Below, one piece after another: positions 17,884 through 27,715 of a stretch of DNA of 64,000 nucleotides. Source of the stretch: Giardia muris. Lineage: Eukaryota > Fornicata > Diplomonadida > Hexamitidae. Each line of letters starts with the position of its first letter. The stretch's first letter is position 1. Below the pieces are notes generated by a model that worked only from the letters and a program-made list of their open reading frames with translations, had not been told where the DNA came from and did no database searches. The stretch is taken from NCBI GenBank assembly GCA_006247105.1, contig CM016926.1:992001-1056000 (forward strand). Reading direction: 5' to 3'. The position numbers and the translations under genes were made by a program.

Positions 17884-19575
17884 ATGTCAAGACGTCCGAC
17901 ACCGTCAAGCACGGGCGTTCTCCACACCTCGATGAAGACGTCGCATAACGCGTCTCCAACCGGGCAGCTCGCCAGCTCGATCGTCTCCGCTGGGCGGAGG
18001 GTGACAGGTGCCATTCGTTCACTATTTACGACCAAGTCGTTCGAGCAGGAGGAGGGCTCGGATAGCTCCGACATGATTGAACCAGTGACGAAGGAGATGG
18101 CGGCGCGAACCTGCGGGACACAGGCGGAGGCTCACCCTAATCCCCCCTCGCCAATCCGAACACCCGGTAATACTCCTTACGATCTGAACCAGAGCACCTT
18201 CCGTGGAACTCCTTTCCCTGGAGAGTATGCTGGTGACCAGAGGAATCTCTTCCCTCTTGCTCTCACAACAATAGCGGCACTTGCCTTGAGCCAGGCCTCT
18301 CGGAACGTCCCAATTCGACAGATCACAGACGCCCTCACAAGATCTCTCGCCAGCTCGTACGAAAACCCTTCAATGGCCATGTCAGCTCTAACATTGACTG
18401 GACCGGCCGAATTCACATCACTCGCCCCTGAAAAGGCCCCTACTCCAGAGGCTGAATATGTCGTTCTTCCTTCTTCCATCCTTGAGACGTACATGGCATT
18501 GAAGGCTCAGCGTCAGACCAGCGCGCTTGGGATTCAGAAGAGTACCCTCTTACAATCACAAACCATCCCCGAACCAGGTGCTTCGCACGAAGATCCTCCT
18601 CCACCTCCTGCAAAATCGCGTTCAGTGCGCTTCACTGACTCGGCTACGACCGGTTCTCTTATCACCTCGAAGCAAACGACTGAATCTTCCAATGGCCTCC
18701 AAGACAGCGTCTCGATAGCATCGTTCAGCTCTTCTCAGAAGCCTACAGACACATCGGTCAATCACTTCTTCGATATAAAGCCTCCCGAACCCGCCCAAAC
18801 CCTTGCACTTTCGACCTCGAATGAAGAAAAGGCACCAACACCTGCTACGGGCTTCATACCCCCTACCGCAAGCTTTCAGAAGCAAGAAACCTCTAATGCT
18901 TTTTCGTTTGGATCGTTAGAGGTTAAGAAGGAAATGGCAGCGGCGCCTGTGTTTTCTCTTGAAAAGCAAGGTCCTCAAGGGTTTGTCTTTCCTCTAAATT
19001 CTGCATCCACATCTGAGCCTAAGAATTTGAAAGAGGAGACAACGACACCAGCGAATATACAGCAGTCAACAGTGTTCCAACAAAGTTTGGGACCGACACC
19101 TACACAGGCTCTCTCTATTTCTGGTCAGGAGAAGCCAGCGAATACGGGCTTTTCTTTCGGCTTGGGGAATCCCACAAGTAATTCGTCAGTCGCACCTGCG
19201 CCTGCACCTGCACCCAGTTTTCCATCCATCCCGAAAGTTGAATCCAAAGCTGAACCCAGTAATACCACTGGAGTCTTTTCTTTTGGCAGCACAAAAGTCA
19301 AAACCGAGACTCAGGGAGATAGGGCTGTAGGGTTTCAATTTGGATCTACTGGTAATACTGGTCAAGCCAACTTTGCACTTGCAAAGGAGCAGCAGGCCCC
19401 CACCCATTCCACCTTCACTCCATCACAAGCGACAACTACTAGACCCGGGTTCTCTTTCTCCCTACCCTCGCAGTCTAATCCTTCGGCCGCTAATCCCACT
19501 CAGAATAGCGTAGTGTTTCAACCGCCTGAGCAATCTAAGATTGGTGGGGTATTTGGACTGGGAAGACCCCCATGA
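17884..19575 (+). CDS. FG-repeat nucleoporin-like protein, 563 aa
   Basis: A low-complexity protein rich in Ser, Thr, Pro, Gln and Phe. The second half carries dispersed FG repeats: SFGSLE, GFSFGLG, VFSFGST, FQFGST, FSFSLPS and, at the end, GVFGLGRPP. This is the hallmark of nuclear pore FG proteins, which bind transport receptors. The first ~150 residues are less repetitive and may hold a pore-anchoring region (NLFPLALTTIAALALSQASR). The ATG at 17884 follows AAAATATTCGAA and is preferred over an in-frame ATG at 17860. Diplomonads keep a reduced, highly diverged pore, so no orthologue name is given. Confidence 0.78.
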   Translation: MSRRPTPSSTGVLHTSMKTSHNASPTGQLASSIVSAGRRVTGAIRSLFTTKSFEQEEGSDSSDMIEPVTKEMAARTCGTQAEAHPNPPSPIRTPGNTPYDLNQSTFRGTPFPGEYAGDQRNLFPLALTTIAALALSQASRNVPIRQITDALTRSLASSYENPSMAMSALTLTGPAEFTSLAPEKAPTPEAEYVVLPSSILETYMALKAQRQTSALGIQKSTLLQSQTIPEPGASHEDPPPPPAKSRSVRFTDSATTGSLITSKQTTESSNGLQDSVSIASFSSSQKPTDTSVNHFFDIKPPEPAQTLALSTSNEEKAPTPATGFIPPTASFQKQETSNAFSFGSLEVKKEMAAAPVFSLEKQGPQGFVFPLNSASTSEPKNLKEETTTPANIQQSTVFQQSLGPTPTQALSISGQEKPANTGFSFGLGNPTSNSSVAPAPAPAPSFPSIPKVESKAEPSNTTGVFSFGSTKVKTETQGDRAVGFQFGSTGNTGQANFALAKEQQAPTHSTFTPSQATTTRPGFSFSLPSQSNPSAANPTQNSVVFQPPEQSKIGGVFGLGRPP

Positions 19576-19611
19576 TCTGCTGATAAGCAAGGATGAGGGC
19601 CCAAACAGCCA

Positions 19612-20223
19612 TCAGTCCGGCCTTGGCTCGAGAGGAGTAAAGCAATCGACACGGGCTTTCAGTTGTGCAAGGAGTTGTGCAGCTCTATGGATGGCAGGGT
19701 GCGCAGTCTTTTGGAGGGAAGGGACTGTTACTCCTACAAAGAAGCTATCAAGATTAACATGATATCTACGTTCATACTCTAAGGCCATACGAAGCATATC
19801 AATCTTATCTAGGCAATGAGCCATTATAGAGAGGTCAGTCTTCTGAGCCTCGTACTCATCAAAGAGGGCTTGGTATGTCGATGCAAATTCCTCATGACCG
19901 GCATTCCTTAGGAGATCTGAGATATATTTGACGGCCTTAGCTTCACGTTCCTTCTTCTCTGATATGGGTAAACCACCACAAGCCTCTGGGATATGATCTC
20001 CTATAAGACTTTCAGCTAGGTCATGCAAAAGCATCATTTGAACAAGGCGTTGACGTTCAGCCTGAGGAAGATCATATCCTACGTCTAGAGCAATCTGTGC
20101 CGTATGAAGGCAATGGTCTGCGACGCTTTCAACCTCATGGATCATGGGGTAATACGTCCAGCCTGTCCGTGGCAAGGCACACAAACCTTGTAGGATGGCT
20201 TGAAACTCTACAAACGAGTCCAT
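19612..20223 (-). CDS. HD-domain phosphohydrolase (HDDC2/YfbR-like 5'-deoxynucleotidase), 203 aa
   Basis: A compact HD-domain protein of the usual length for HDDC2/YfbR. The metal ligands are visible in order: an early His in HEVESVADHCLHT, the HD pair in MMLLHDLAESLIGDHIPE, and a late Asp in AHCLDKIDMLRMALE. The family hydrolyses deoxyribonucleoside 5'-monophosphates. This fits a parasite that depends on nucleotide salvage. The ATG lies six bases downstream of the stop of the PX gene at 20230. The last ~30 bases overlap the 3' untranslated region expected for the convergent FG protein gene. Confidence 0.88.
   Translation of the reverse strand: MDSFVEFQAILQGLCALPRTGWTYYPMIHEVESVADHCLHTAQIALDVGYDLPQAERQRLVQMMLLHDLAESLIGDHIPEACGGLPISEKKEREAKAVKYISDLLRNAGHEEFASTYQALFDEYEAQKTDLSIMAHCLDKIDMLRMALEYERRYHVNLDSFFVGVTVPSLQKTAHPAIHRAAQLLAQLKARVDCFTPLEPRPD
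19636..19641 (+). terminator. poly(A) signal AGTAAA for the FG protein, inside the HD gene
   Basis: The first AGTAAA after the FG protein stop lies 60 nt downstream, inside the antisense coding sequence of the HD phosphohydrolase. Confidence 0.45.
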
Positions 20224-20228
20224 TAACT

Positions 20229-20234
20229 TTTACA
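20229..20234 (-). terminator. poly(A) signal TGTAAA overlapping the PX gene stop
   Basis: The TAA of the PX gene is inside TGTAAA, and the next ATG on the same strand follows six bases later. Confidence 0.65.
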
Positions 20235-22650
20235 CAATGTTCTTCCTTAGGAAGGTACGATAGATGTTACTCGTGCGGACCATCATGATAGAATGCAGGG
20301 TATATAGATACGTCTCGAGCCGTGCCATTCGCTCCTTGATAAAGTCTGGCTTCCAACCTCCAAGAGCATAGGGTCGATCAGGTGGAAGGGCTGGTAACGT
20401 CACAGTGGGATATGTCTTCGCTAATACATTGTGTAGCTCCTTAACGGCGCTGAAGCGGCAAGAAAAGTGAAGCTGACGTCGCTGGGTGCCAATCTCGACG
20501 AAGTATGTCACAAATGGCCGTTGTCCTTTGATCATGTTCATACGGTGACTCAGGATCTTAACATAGAAGTCGTTCCCAAGAGAGGTCGAGACAAACGTGC
20601 TCAGGTGTGGCTTCACGTGGACTGGCTTGTACGAAGTTGCTCGTGGAACAATAGTCGACTGAACTAATGGGCGCATTGGATTGAACGACGCGTCCGAGTC
20701 GGTCGCCAACGATATCTCTTCATCCGACGAGTCCGGAACGGTCTCCAAGAGCGTCATCGCATGTGCACTTGGCCTTCTCGTATACCCACACGTATCATCT
20801 GGGGAAAGAGTCCTATGCGACGATGCTTCTTTGTGCGTACTTCTGTAGCTATCCATGTCATCGAAGAGCTGTGCCCGCCTCTTCTCTGCCTCCAGACGCT
20901 TCGCTTCTTCATCTGCAAGACGTTGAGCGTCTAATAAAGCGCGCTCCATACGGAGGCGTTCAAGCTCAAGGTGCCGCTGTAAGGCGTCCTCCTCTTTCTC
21001 CCGCTGCTCTTTGCGCTTGCGAAGAGCCTGGCGCTCCTCGAGCATCGAGGTGAATTTGTCTTCTTGTTTGGGAGAGATGACTGGGATAGTCTTTTCCTTC
21101 TCCTTCTCCCCCTCTTTCTCTGTCTCCTTGACTTGCTTCTGCTTCGCCTGCTGTGACCTGGCCACCTTCTGGAGCTTGGCATGCTCCTTTTCCGTTATTA
21201 TGACCATACCTTCCCGGTCCGTATGAGTCAGAGGCGGCGTAGGCATACGCTCGAGCAGGCTCTCTTCTACTTCCTTCTCAGGTGTAGCAATCCCCATATT
21301 AACGTCATCTAGACCTTCAGGCGACTCAGAGGATTCCAAGACCACAACAGATATGGATTCATACAGACGGGCATCAGGAGTCGAAGTCCGATGAAGAGAC
21401 TCCTCGGGTGGGATGTAGATTGGATCTGGGGAGTAGTAGTCTGCGAAGATCTCGGAGATGTCATCCTCATTCTCTTTGGGAGTGGTGATGCGCGAAATGC
21501 TGGCACGATAATCGAAGGAGGGCGTCTGCTCGTGTATAACCTCGTCGTGTGCCTCAGTCACCACCGGGGTGAACGAATATTCTGGGGTCTGCACGCGTCC
21601 AATAGAGTCGTCCTGGAAGGTAAGCGTTTGCTCAACTACGAGAGTATCAGTCTCGTTCAAGTGCTCGAAGGAGGTCGTGGTACTTTCTTCCGTCATCTCC
21701 CGTGCTATATCGCTCAGCTGTGGCTCCGATCTTATATCCGTCTGTCTATCGGATAGAGTCTCCAGATCCTGGACGTGTTCTGTGGACGATAAGGCTCGTG
21801 CTAGGTCGGTTTCAATCACATCTGTAAGAGTATCGGGAACAATGAGGAACGGTTGTAATGGAAGCAGGACTGGGTTCTCATCACTAAGAAGAGCGTCCTC
21901 TGACTCCTCAGGGGTCTGAATCCGTATCTCCTGAGTAGTACTTTCCTTTTCATCTTCATATTCAACGTCATCCTCCACCTTCTCTATCTGTTCCTCATCA
22001 TCATCCTCCTCCTCCACGGCGTTAAACTCCTCCACCATCAACTCCGACTCGGGCAGTGCTGGTGGAACTGGAAGAGGCCATAATTTCTCTGCTTCTATTA
22101 ATGCTTTCAGATGAAGGACTTGGTCGGCAAGGACAACGCGACAAGCCAGGTCAGCGAAGTCAAGGAGCGCCAAGGCACGCTCTGGTAGCGTCTTTGGAGC
22201 CGTACTAGCATCGCTCCAGTCCAACCCTTCGGAACTATCAAGTTCGGGGACGGGAGGATTAATCGCCATCGCCGGGGTCTCAAGCGCCATTCTATCTTCT
22301 TTGGGAACAGTGGGAGGCACCTGATCATGTATAGGTGGTTGGGGCTGAGTATCTACTATTTGAATGGGTACTGCTGAGGCTGGTTGATCAATTGGCGGAT
22401 CAAAGCCAAAGAAAGGGTTAGGGGCCGTAGGGACATCTGAGACAGGCTCACCAAAACCAAAGAACGCATTGCTGTCGGGTTCCGCTTGACCGAACCCGAA
22501 CAGGTCTGCAGCTTGTCCCGATGGGTCTGGAGGGACGGGAGGAGCGGCGTACGTCACCTCAGCGTTAGAAGGCACTGAGAAGGCCGCGAAGGGGTCGTAC
22601 TGTGCGAATTGCTGGGTCTCTGCGTTTGAGGTCTGACCTTCTGAGAACAT
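20230..22650 (-). CDS. PX-domain protein with FGF[D/G] motifs, 806 aa
   Basis: The C-terminal ~115 residues form a Phox-homology domain: VKILSHRMN, FVTYFVEIG, the CRFSAVKELHNVLAKTYP segment and the proline-containing LPALPPDRPYALGGW loop, then helices ending RTFLRKNIV. PX domains bind membrane phosphoinositides. The N-terminus has DPFAAF (residues 19-24) and three related motifs, LFGFG, FFGFG and FFGFD, within residues ~45-90. A long acidic disordered middle and a charged coiled coil (~510-610) follow. In Giardia, PX proteins coat the peripheral endocytic vacuoles. The ATG at 22650 has the TAAAATG leader. Confidence 0.85.
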   Translation of the reverse strand: MFSEGQTSNAETQQFAQYDPFAAFSVPSNAEVTYAAPPVPPDPSGQAADLFGFGQAEPDSNAFFGFGEPVSDVPTAPNPFFGFDPPIDQPASAVPIQIVDTQPQPPIHDQVPPTVPKEDRMALETPAMAINPPVPELDSSEGLDWSDASTAPKTLPERALALLDFADLACRVVLADQVLHLKALIEAEKLWPLPVPPALPESELMVEEFNAVEEEDDDEEQIEKVEDDVEYEDEKESTTQEIRIQTPEESEDALLSDENPVLLPLQPFLIVPDTLTDVIETDLARALSSTEHVQDLETLSDRQTDIRSEPQLSDIAREMTEESTTTSFEHLNETDTLVVEQTLTFQDDSIGRVQTPEYSFTPVVTEAHDEVIHEQTPSFDYRASISRITTPKENEDDISEIFADYYSPDPIYIPPEESLHRTSTPDARLYESISVVVLESSESPEGLDDVNMGIATPEKEVEESLLERMPTPPLTHTDREGMVIITEKEHAKLQKVARSQQAKQKQVKETEKEGEKEKEKTIPVISPKQEDKFTSMLEERQALRKRKEQREKEEDALQRHLELERLRMERALLDAQRLADEEAKRLEAEKRRAQLFDDMDSYRSTHKEASSHRTLSPDDTCGYTRRPSAHAMTLLETVPDSSDEEISLATDSDASFNPMRPLVQSTIVPRATSYKPVHVKPHLSTFVSTSLGNDFYVKILSHRMNMIKGQRPFVTYFVEIGTQRRQLHFSCRFSAVKELHNVLAKTYPTVTLPALPPDRPYALGGWKPDFIKERMARLETYLYTLHSIMMVRTSNIYRTFLRKNIV

Positions 22651-23003
22651 TTTAAGATCTCTTTAAGTCCTTCAATTGGAACAAAGAAGGAGGAGAGTAT
22701 ACCCACCAAGGGGTCAGTTGACTCAGTCCTAAAAGACACGTGAGATTAGGAGCACGTTATCAAGCACCATGCCGTTCTCTTGACTCACAAGGGATGAGGA
22801 GTCTCCAATCTTGTATATCCAACGCAGTCTATCAAATAGAGGTTAGACAGTTGAAATCTTCTTCCCTCGCCTGGTCTGAAGGGACTGAGTATTTGATGGA
22901 CTTGAGGCCTCTGTATCAGAATTCTCATCCTCTCCTCGTTTGATAAGGGGGCTAAAGGCAGTGTCTCTTCTTCAGGGTCAGATCAAAGAGCCGCTTGCAA
23001 AAA
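22651..23003. other. 353-bp divergent intergenic region
   Basis: It separates the PX gene (minus) from the CFAP97-domain gene (plus). It holds AT-rich leaders at both ends (TTTAAGATCTCTTTAAG and GCAAAAA). No convincing open frame, tRNA or snoRNA is seen. It is one of only two intervals over 300 bp in the window, so it may carry a regulated promoter or a short non-coding RNA. Confidence 0.5.
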
Positions 23004-24248
23004 ATGAACAGAGCGATACCCGTTGCGTCCCAGGTGCTCGACCGGAAGTGGCGCGAGATACGCGACGCGCAAGACAAGAAGCGGCGCGAAAACCTGAAGT
23101 CTTGCATCGACAACTCGGAGCCGAAGAAGTACCCGCTAGGAAGCAGATTTTCGGGGCATACCCCCTTCCGAGATTATGAGCGGGCGCGGCTAGTGAAGCA
23201 GGAGAACCGCCGCCTGCTCACCAAGCTCGTCGCGACGATCGAGGAAGATGGGGAGTATAGTCAGAGCCGTCAAACACTCCCTCCGCCAATGTATGGGCAT
23301 TCTAGTCCCGAGCGGATCTCCAACAAAGTTCGACGTAAGGAGCAAGAAGACATCGAGGCGACCGAGGCATGGCTCAGTGCCCTTCACTCAGAGGACCCAG
23401 AAGGGACCGCTCGGCGAATGCGTTTGACTACAAATCCACACCGCCGTGTCCTCATCCCTAATGTTAAGTCTCAACACTCACCAAAGAAGCTCGAAGAGGA
23501 GTACTTCAGAACGCGGGCACCCGCCATGTTGATGTGTCGGGAACAACCGGCTCTTGAGAGTATCAAGGAGTTCAGTGACTTCCGGAGTCAAATCATGCTT
23601 GACTACTCCCGTTCGGAGGCGATGATGGCCCAGCCCGGCGACCCATCTCCTCCTCGTCATGTGCATGGTAGTCCATATCGAAGGATCAATCGGGCTCGCA
23701 TGATGCATCAAGCGCCCTCGATAACAATGACGTCGGTGTCGGACATGCGGAGCGTTGAGGACCCATTCAGTGAGGCTAGCCATTCTCCATATGGTTTGTC
23801 GTCTCCAGAGCACTCGATGGTTAGCGCTCCAGACATTCTTCGCCCTCGTGATCGTGGTCTTCCATCAAGCTCCATCCCGAAGAACGCTGTGTCGCGCAAC
23901 AGATCCCAGTCGAAGAAGTCCGCCTCCCCTGGTGGGCCTAGGAGCGTACCGATCTCGCACAAGAGCAAGCAGGCCCTCCCGGCCATTTCCTCGGTTAAGC
24001 GTAGTGCATCCAACAGTCGTTCGGAGAAGCGGTCCGGTTCGGCACGATCGAGCATATCTGCAAAAGCTCCGTTAACTTCTAGTGCGGCACCACCGCCCCC
24101 ACCGGCCCCGTCATTTGCTCAGCTATATATGAACAGACGAACGAACCAGGGACTGACGGCGACGGATGGAGACGAAATGCAAGAGGTCTTGCACCCTGAC
24201 GATTCCGAGATCTCGTATGCGGGGATGGGTGACGTCAGGTGCGACTAG
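23004..24248 (+). CDS. CFAP97/Hemingway-domain protein, 414 aa
   Basis: The ATG at 23004 has the AAAAATG leader. Residues ~10-75 match the CFAP97 (KIAA1430/Hemingway) domain: a helix with DRKWREIRDAQDKKRR, a short proline turn (PKKYPLGSRFSG), then the signature helix ARLVKQENRRLLTKL. The rest is basic, Ser/Arg/Pro-rich and largely disordered, with a short proline run (APPPPPAPS) near the end. CFAP97-family proteins are needed for building motile cilia, which fits an eight-flagellum cell. It converges on the LRR gene with 8 bp between stops. Confidence 0.75.
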   Translation: MNRAIPVASQVLDRKWREIRDAQDKKRRENLKSCIDNSEPKKYPLGSRFSGHTPFRDYERARLVKQENRRLLTKLVATIEEDGEYSQSRQTLPPPMYGHSSPERISNKVRRKEQEDIEATEAWLSALHSEDPEGTARRMRLTTNPHRRVLIPNVKSQHSPKKLEEEYFRTRAPAMLMCREQPALESIKEFSDFRSQIMLDYSRSEAMMAQPGDPSPPRHVHGSPYRRINRARMMHQAPSITMTSVSDMRSVEDPFSEASHSPYGLSSPEHSMVSAPDILRPRDRGLPSSSIPKNAVSRNRSQSKKSASPGGPRSVPISHKSKQALPAISSVKRSASNSRSEKRSGSARSSISAKAPLTSSAAPPPPPAPSFAQLYMNRRTNQGLTATDGDEMQEVLHPDDSEISYAGMGDVRCD

Positions 24249-24256
24249 AACTAGCT

Positions 24257-27200
24257 TTATATCCCCGGCGGTAAGATGACGCTGAAAGACCCCTCGAGTA
24301 AAGCAATGGCCTTGAAGTGATCTCTGCAGTTATCAATAGGGTTGTTGGATAGGTCCAGTATCTGAAGCCCGGCTAAGTCTTCGAAGGGGCAGCGGTATAT
24401 TGCAGTGATCGTTGTTGATGATAGATTTCGTAGGACTAACGTGGCTATGGAGCTTACCAGACTCGGGATCGTTGTCCGTTGCAGCTGCACATTATCCAGT
24501 ATCAACTCAGAGATGCTTGGATTGACAGATGTGGGCTTGAGAGGGCTAAGATCGGTATTTCTGATGATGACTTGCTTGAGTTGGCCCTGAAGAGAGGGGA
24601 TGGTTGATAAGGAGGTCCCAGCCTCATTCATCAAGGCATCCAAGTGAATAGTAGAGGAGGGGAAGATACTACCGAGAATACATAGGAGGGTTGGGAGTAT
24701 CTGGATATCAAGCGGAGTTTGCACGAAGGAAAAGGTACTGGGAGACATATTCTTTTGTAGGTTAAAGAAAGCGAGCTTATTTCCGGTTGTTAAGTAAAGT
24801 GGGAGGAAACTGATGAGATTTGTCTTAGTGGCGAAGAGGCGCACCGTCCTGCCTTGGTTTGGGCCGGCTCCGCCCTTACAGCGCATCGTACCCATACACC
24901 CGAAGATGATATCGAAGAGATAAAAGGCATCTATCCGCGCACAGTTCGTATCTTCGATCCTGACGGTAATGGTCTCGTAATTCAACGCCGTACGCTGAGT
25001 GTCGTCGTGTAATAGTACTCTCTTTAATAGGAATGCAGCTAAAAGAAGGACCTTTTCTGGTTCAACGAAATCCTTAACATTATTCATGTCTAGTAGGAGG
25101 ATACGTCCAAGAGGCTCCGTTTCTAACCCTACCAGGTTATGGGCCTCGAGTCCATGTGTCTCCTGAAGCAATTGGAAGAGTTTAGCCAACTCATGTTCCT
25201 GTACTTGTTGATGCCATAGTTCTTGACTGGTTACGCTTTTGACCTCATCCGATTGACTCTGCCTCGGAGTCACCTCCACCGTTTGCTTTATTGAGGGCTC
25301 AGTGTTCCTCTTGACAAAGGGGGTACGTTTCTGAGTACCTTGAGTACCTTGAGAATTGGGCGCCACCTTCGGTAAGGGTTGCGCTTGCGTCGGGTGTTGA
25401 CTCAGATAGGCGTTTCTGACCGTAGTCGACCGAACCTGCTTGATATGACCCATTTCGAGCAACCAAGCATCAATGTCAAAGGACTGGCTGAAATCGAGGA
25501 GGATCAGGTCATTCTTCTGCTCAACTAGGTTATACTTCTTCCGCAAGGTTGCTAGCCCTTCCACCATACGCTCTCCTTCTTGAAGAGGGTGTGAAAGGTG
25601 ACGGTTAGTATCTTGCAAGTAACTACCTGGGACAAGGGTAGCAGTTTGCCCCGCCTTTGCAGCACCTAGGTCCAGGAGTGCAGACTCACTAGCATCAATC
25701 ATCAACGAGACGAGGGATGAGATCTGCTTATATTTCATCAAAGTATGCCCATCTACGGCAGCAATGAGGGTATCGATGACGGCGTTGAGGAACTGCAAGT
25801 ACTCGCCCAGGTAAGCGTAGTAGGATAGGGTTTGGAGCATTAGGCCATAGGTGTCAAGGACGCCTGAAAGGAGACTCTCCTTGCCCGAGGGTTCGCAACT
25901 CGTGTGGGCATAACGAATAATCGTGAAAAGGACCTTATGGATGTTCATGCTAAGCGTCACTAGACTGATCTGACCAGCTTGGTCATATGCAATGGCACCC
26001 TCTTCGGGATGCGCGGAGAGTATGGACTGGAGGAATGTATCCAACCGCTTCGTACTCGTCAAGCGTAAGATGGTGAAGACGTACTCCGCAGAGCCATTGA
26101 TGACGAGCATAAGGCGATCCTTGAACGAGGCCAAACGTGTGGTCTGCTCAAAGGAGCCCTGCTCCGTCACTAGGGTTAATGCATCCGATAACAAGAAGAG
26201 GGAGAAGATAAATAAAGACTTGTCCAATAAGGCCCACTTGGAGGCCCGATCTAAGATTTTTCTGAGCCTATCCATCTTGGCCGTGTTCTCATTGTTAACG
26301 AACTCCGCCTTGATCGCTCCACGCTCGGAGTATGTGTTGAGCATCATAAGAGTGTCAAAAAGGCAGATAGAAATGGCGCTATAGGAGGTCCCATAGATGA
26401 CAAGCCCTGGCATCACCTGCACATAAACCGATGACCTATCAAGGCTATATTTTTGGAGCTCGGGGTTATAGGCCTTTTCAGGAAGGGTAATCACTTGGTC
26501 GAAACCGAGCTCGAAGTCATCTAGGGTGTACCGCCTCAAGGTCTCGTGGATTTGCCTCATGGCATCTCCAAGCTTATCGAGAAACTCTAGGACCTCGAGC
26601 TTGAGCTGTAAGACCACCTTTTCGCTACTATTTTGGAAGGCTGGATGCTTGAGGGTCTCGTTGCGGATTAAGGTTATGAAGTGCGCGGAGACTAAGGAGA
26701 AGTCGCACATGTTCGTGACGACAAACTGAATGTTGGTTTGGACGGCCGCCTGCTCATCCGCATGCCTCCGGATGTAATGGATGAAGGTCAGTAAGCCATC
26801 TGAGATGGACCTGTACGCGGCCATCGCCCTATACTGCGAGTCTTCGTAAAAGTTCAACCCACAAAAGAGCTCGTTGATGGTGATCCTTTGGGTGGTGAAG
26901 GAGACGCTTCGTTTCAAACCGGTTGTGAACAGGCTGCTCGTCGCGCTTATAATTCGGTAGAGGACGTCACGAGAGAGTCTGCGGATCTCAAGACCAGCCG
27001 GGAGGCTTGGAGAGATGTCTTTCAAAAGAGAATAAGTTTGGACATCATAGTACTCCGTGAGTAATATCGAGAGGTAGGTGAGGACGTTTTCGTAAGCCAC
27101 GTTCCTCACCCCTCTTGACTCCCGGTTCTTAAATAGCTGATCGACGATCCCTTTAAAGCATTGGATCAGGTGGTAACAATTGACGTTGAAGTGGCGAACT

Positions 27201-27700
27201 GCGAAGTCTGCACGCTGTTCTACGAACTCATCAACGAGTTTCGAGTATTCAACAATGGCATAGTCGAGTTGCATCAGGACACCTCCTATATCACAGGTAG
27301 GAGGGATGAGGAAGTGCTGTATCGTCTCCCTATCGACTGCGGGTGGTATTCTCATCCGCTGAGTCAGGTGGCGGGCGCCAATAAGGTGTAGAATGGCCAA
27401 TACATTGACATAATATCCATCAATGGGACGTCCACATAGGCTTAGCAGCGAGCCTATTAGGGCCAGGGATAGAGCGGCACTATCACGCCCATGCACCCTC
27501 CAGGAGAGTGAGGCGTCTGCTATGGCATACTTCAAGGCCTTGGGCGGATCTCTTTCCTTTAATGAGTGCGCGATATGATTCAATTGGGCGACAACCTCTC
27601 CGTCATCCCCTTCGGAGTAGGCCTCTACGAGCTGTGCGAACATCTCCTTGATGGGAGTCCTACGAAAGGTAGCAATGTCCTCCGCAGTCAATCCATTCAT
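24257..27700 (-). CDS. large helical protein with C-terminal leucine-rich repeats, 1147 aa
   Basis: The ATG at 27700 is three bases from the ATG of the divergent acyltransferase gene; a longer reading would run through that gene. Most of the protein is predicted helical and globular, with many Leu-rich amphipathic segments, and has no recognised domain. Around residues ~770-840 lies a basic, Gln/Thr/Pro-rich linker. The last ~150 residues contain leucine-rich-repeat-like units (ISELILDNVQLQR, ATLVLRNLSS, LAGLQILDLSNNPID). No signal or membrane segment is apparent. Function unknown. Confidence 0.72.
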   Translation of the reverse strand: MNGLTAEDIATFRRTPIKEMFAQLVEAYSEGDDGEVVAQLNHIAHSLKERDPPKALKYAIADASLSWRVHGRDSAALSLALIGSLLSLCGRPIDGYYVNVLAILHLIGARHLTQRMRIPPAVDRETIQHFLIPPTCDIGGVLMQLDYAIVEYSKLVDEFVEQRADFAVRHFNVNCYHLIQCFKGIVDQLFKNRESRGVRNVAYENVLTYLSILLTEYYDVQTYSLLKDISPSLPAGLEIRRLSRDVLYRIISATSSLFTTGLKRSVSFTTQRITINELFCGLNFYEDSQYRAMAAYRSISDGLLTFIHYIRRHADEQAAVQTNIQFVVTNMCDFSLVSAHFITLIRNETLKHPAFQNSSEKVVLQLKLEVLEFLDKLGDAMRQIHETLRRYTLDDFELGFDQVITLPEKAYNPELQKYSLDRSSVYVQVMPGLVIYGTSYSAISICLFDTLMMLNTYSERGAIKAEFVNNENTAKMDRLRKILDRASKWALLDKSLFIFSLFLLSDALTLVTEQGSFEQTTRLASFKDRLMLVINGSAEYVFTILRLTSTKRLDTFLQSILSAHPEEGAIAYDQAGQISLVTLSMNIHKVLFTIIRYAHTSCEPSGKESLLSGVLDTYGLMLQTLSYYAYLGEYLQFLNAVIDTLIAAVDGHTLMKYKQISSLVSLMIDASESALLDLGAAKAGQTATLVPGSYLQDTNRHLSHPLQEGERMVEGLATLRKKYNLVEQKNDLILLDFSQSFDIDAWLLEMGHIKQVRSTTVRNAYLSQHPTQAQPLPKVAPNSQGTQGTQKRTPFVKRNTEPSIKQTVEVTPRQSQSDEVKSVTSQELWHQQVQEHELAKLFQLLQETHGLEAHNLVGLETEPLGRILLLDMNNVKDFVEPEKVLLLAAFLLKRVLLHDDTQRTALNYETITVRIEDTNCARIDAFYLFDIIFGCMGTMRCKGGAGPNQGRTVRLFATKTNLISFLPLYLTTGNKLAFFNLQKNMSPSTFSFVQTPLDIQILPTLLCILGSIFPSSTIHLDALMNEAGTSLSTIPSLQGQLKQVIIRNTDLSPLKPTSVNPSISELILDNVQLQRTTIPSLVSSIATLVLRNLSSTTITAIYRCPFEDLAGLQILDLSNNPIDNCRDHFKAIALLEGSFSVILPPGI

Positions 27701-27715
27701 TTTATGGCCTCCGAG
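27698..27715. promoter_or_regulatory. 3-bp head-to-head start site, 18-mer shared with 46857
   Basis: CAT-TTT-ATG: the minus-strand ATG (27700-27698) and plus-strand ATG (27704-27706) are three bases apart. The 18 bases from 27698 differ at only one position from those at 46857, where the same arrangement recurs. Confidence 0.6.
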
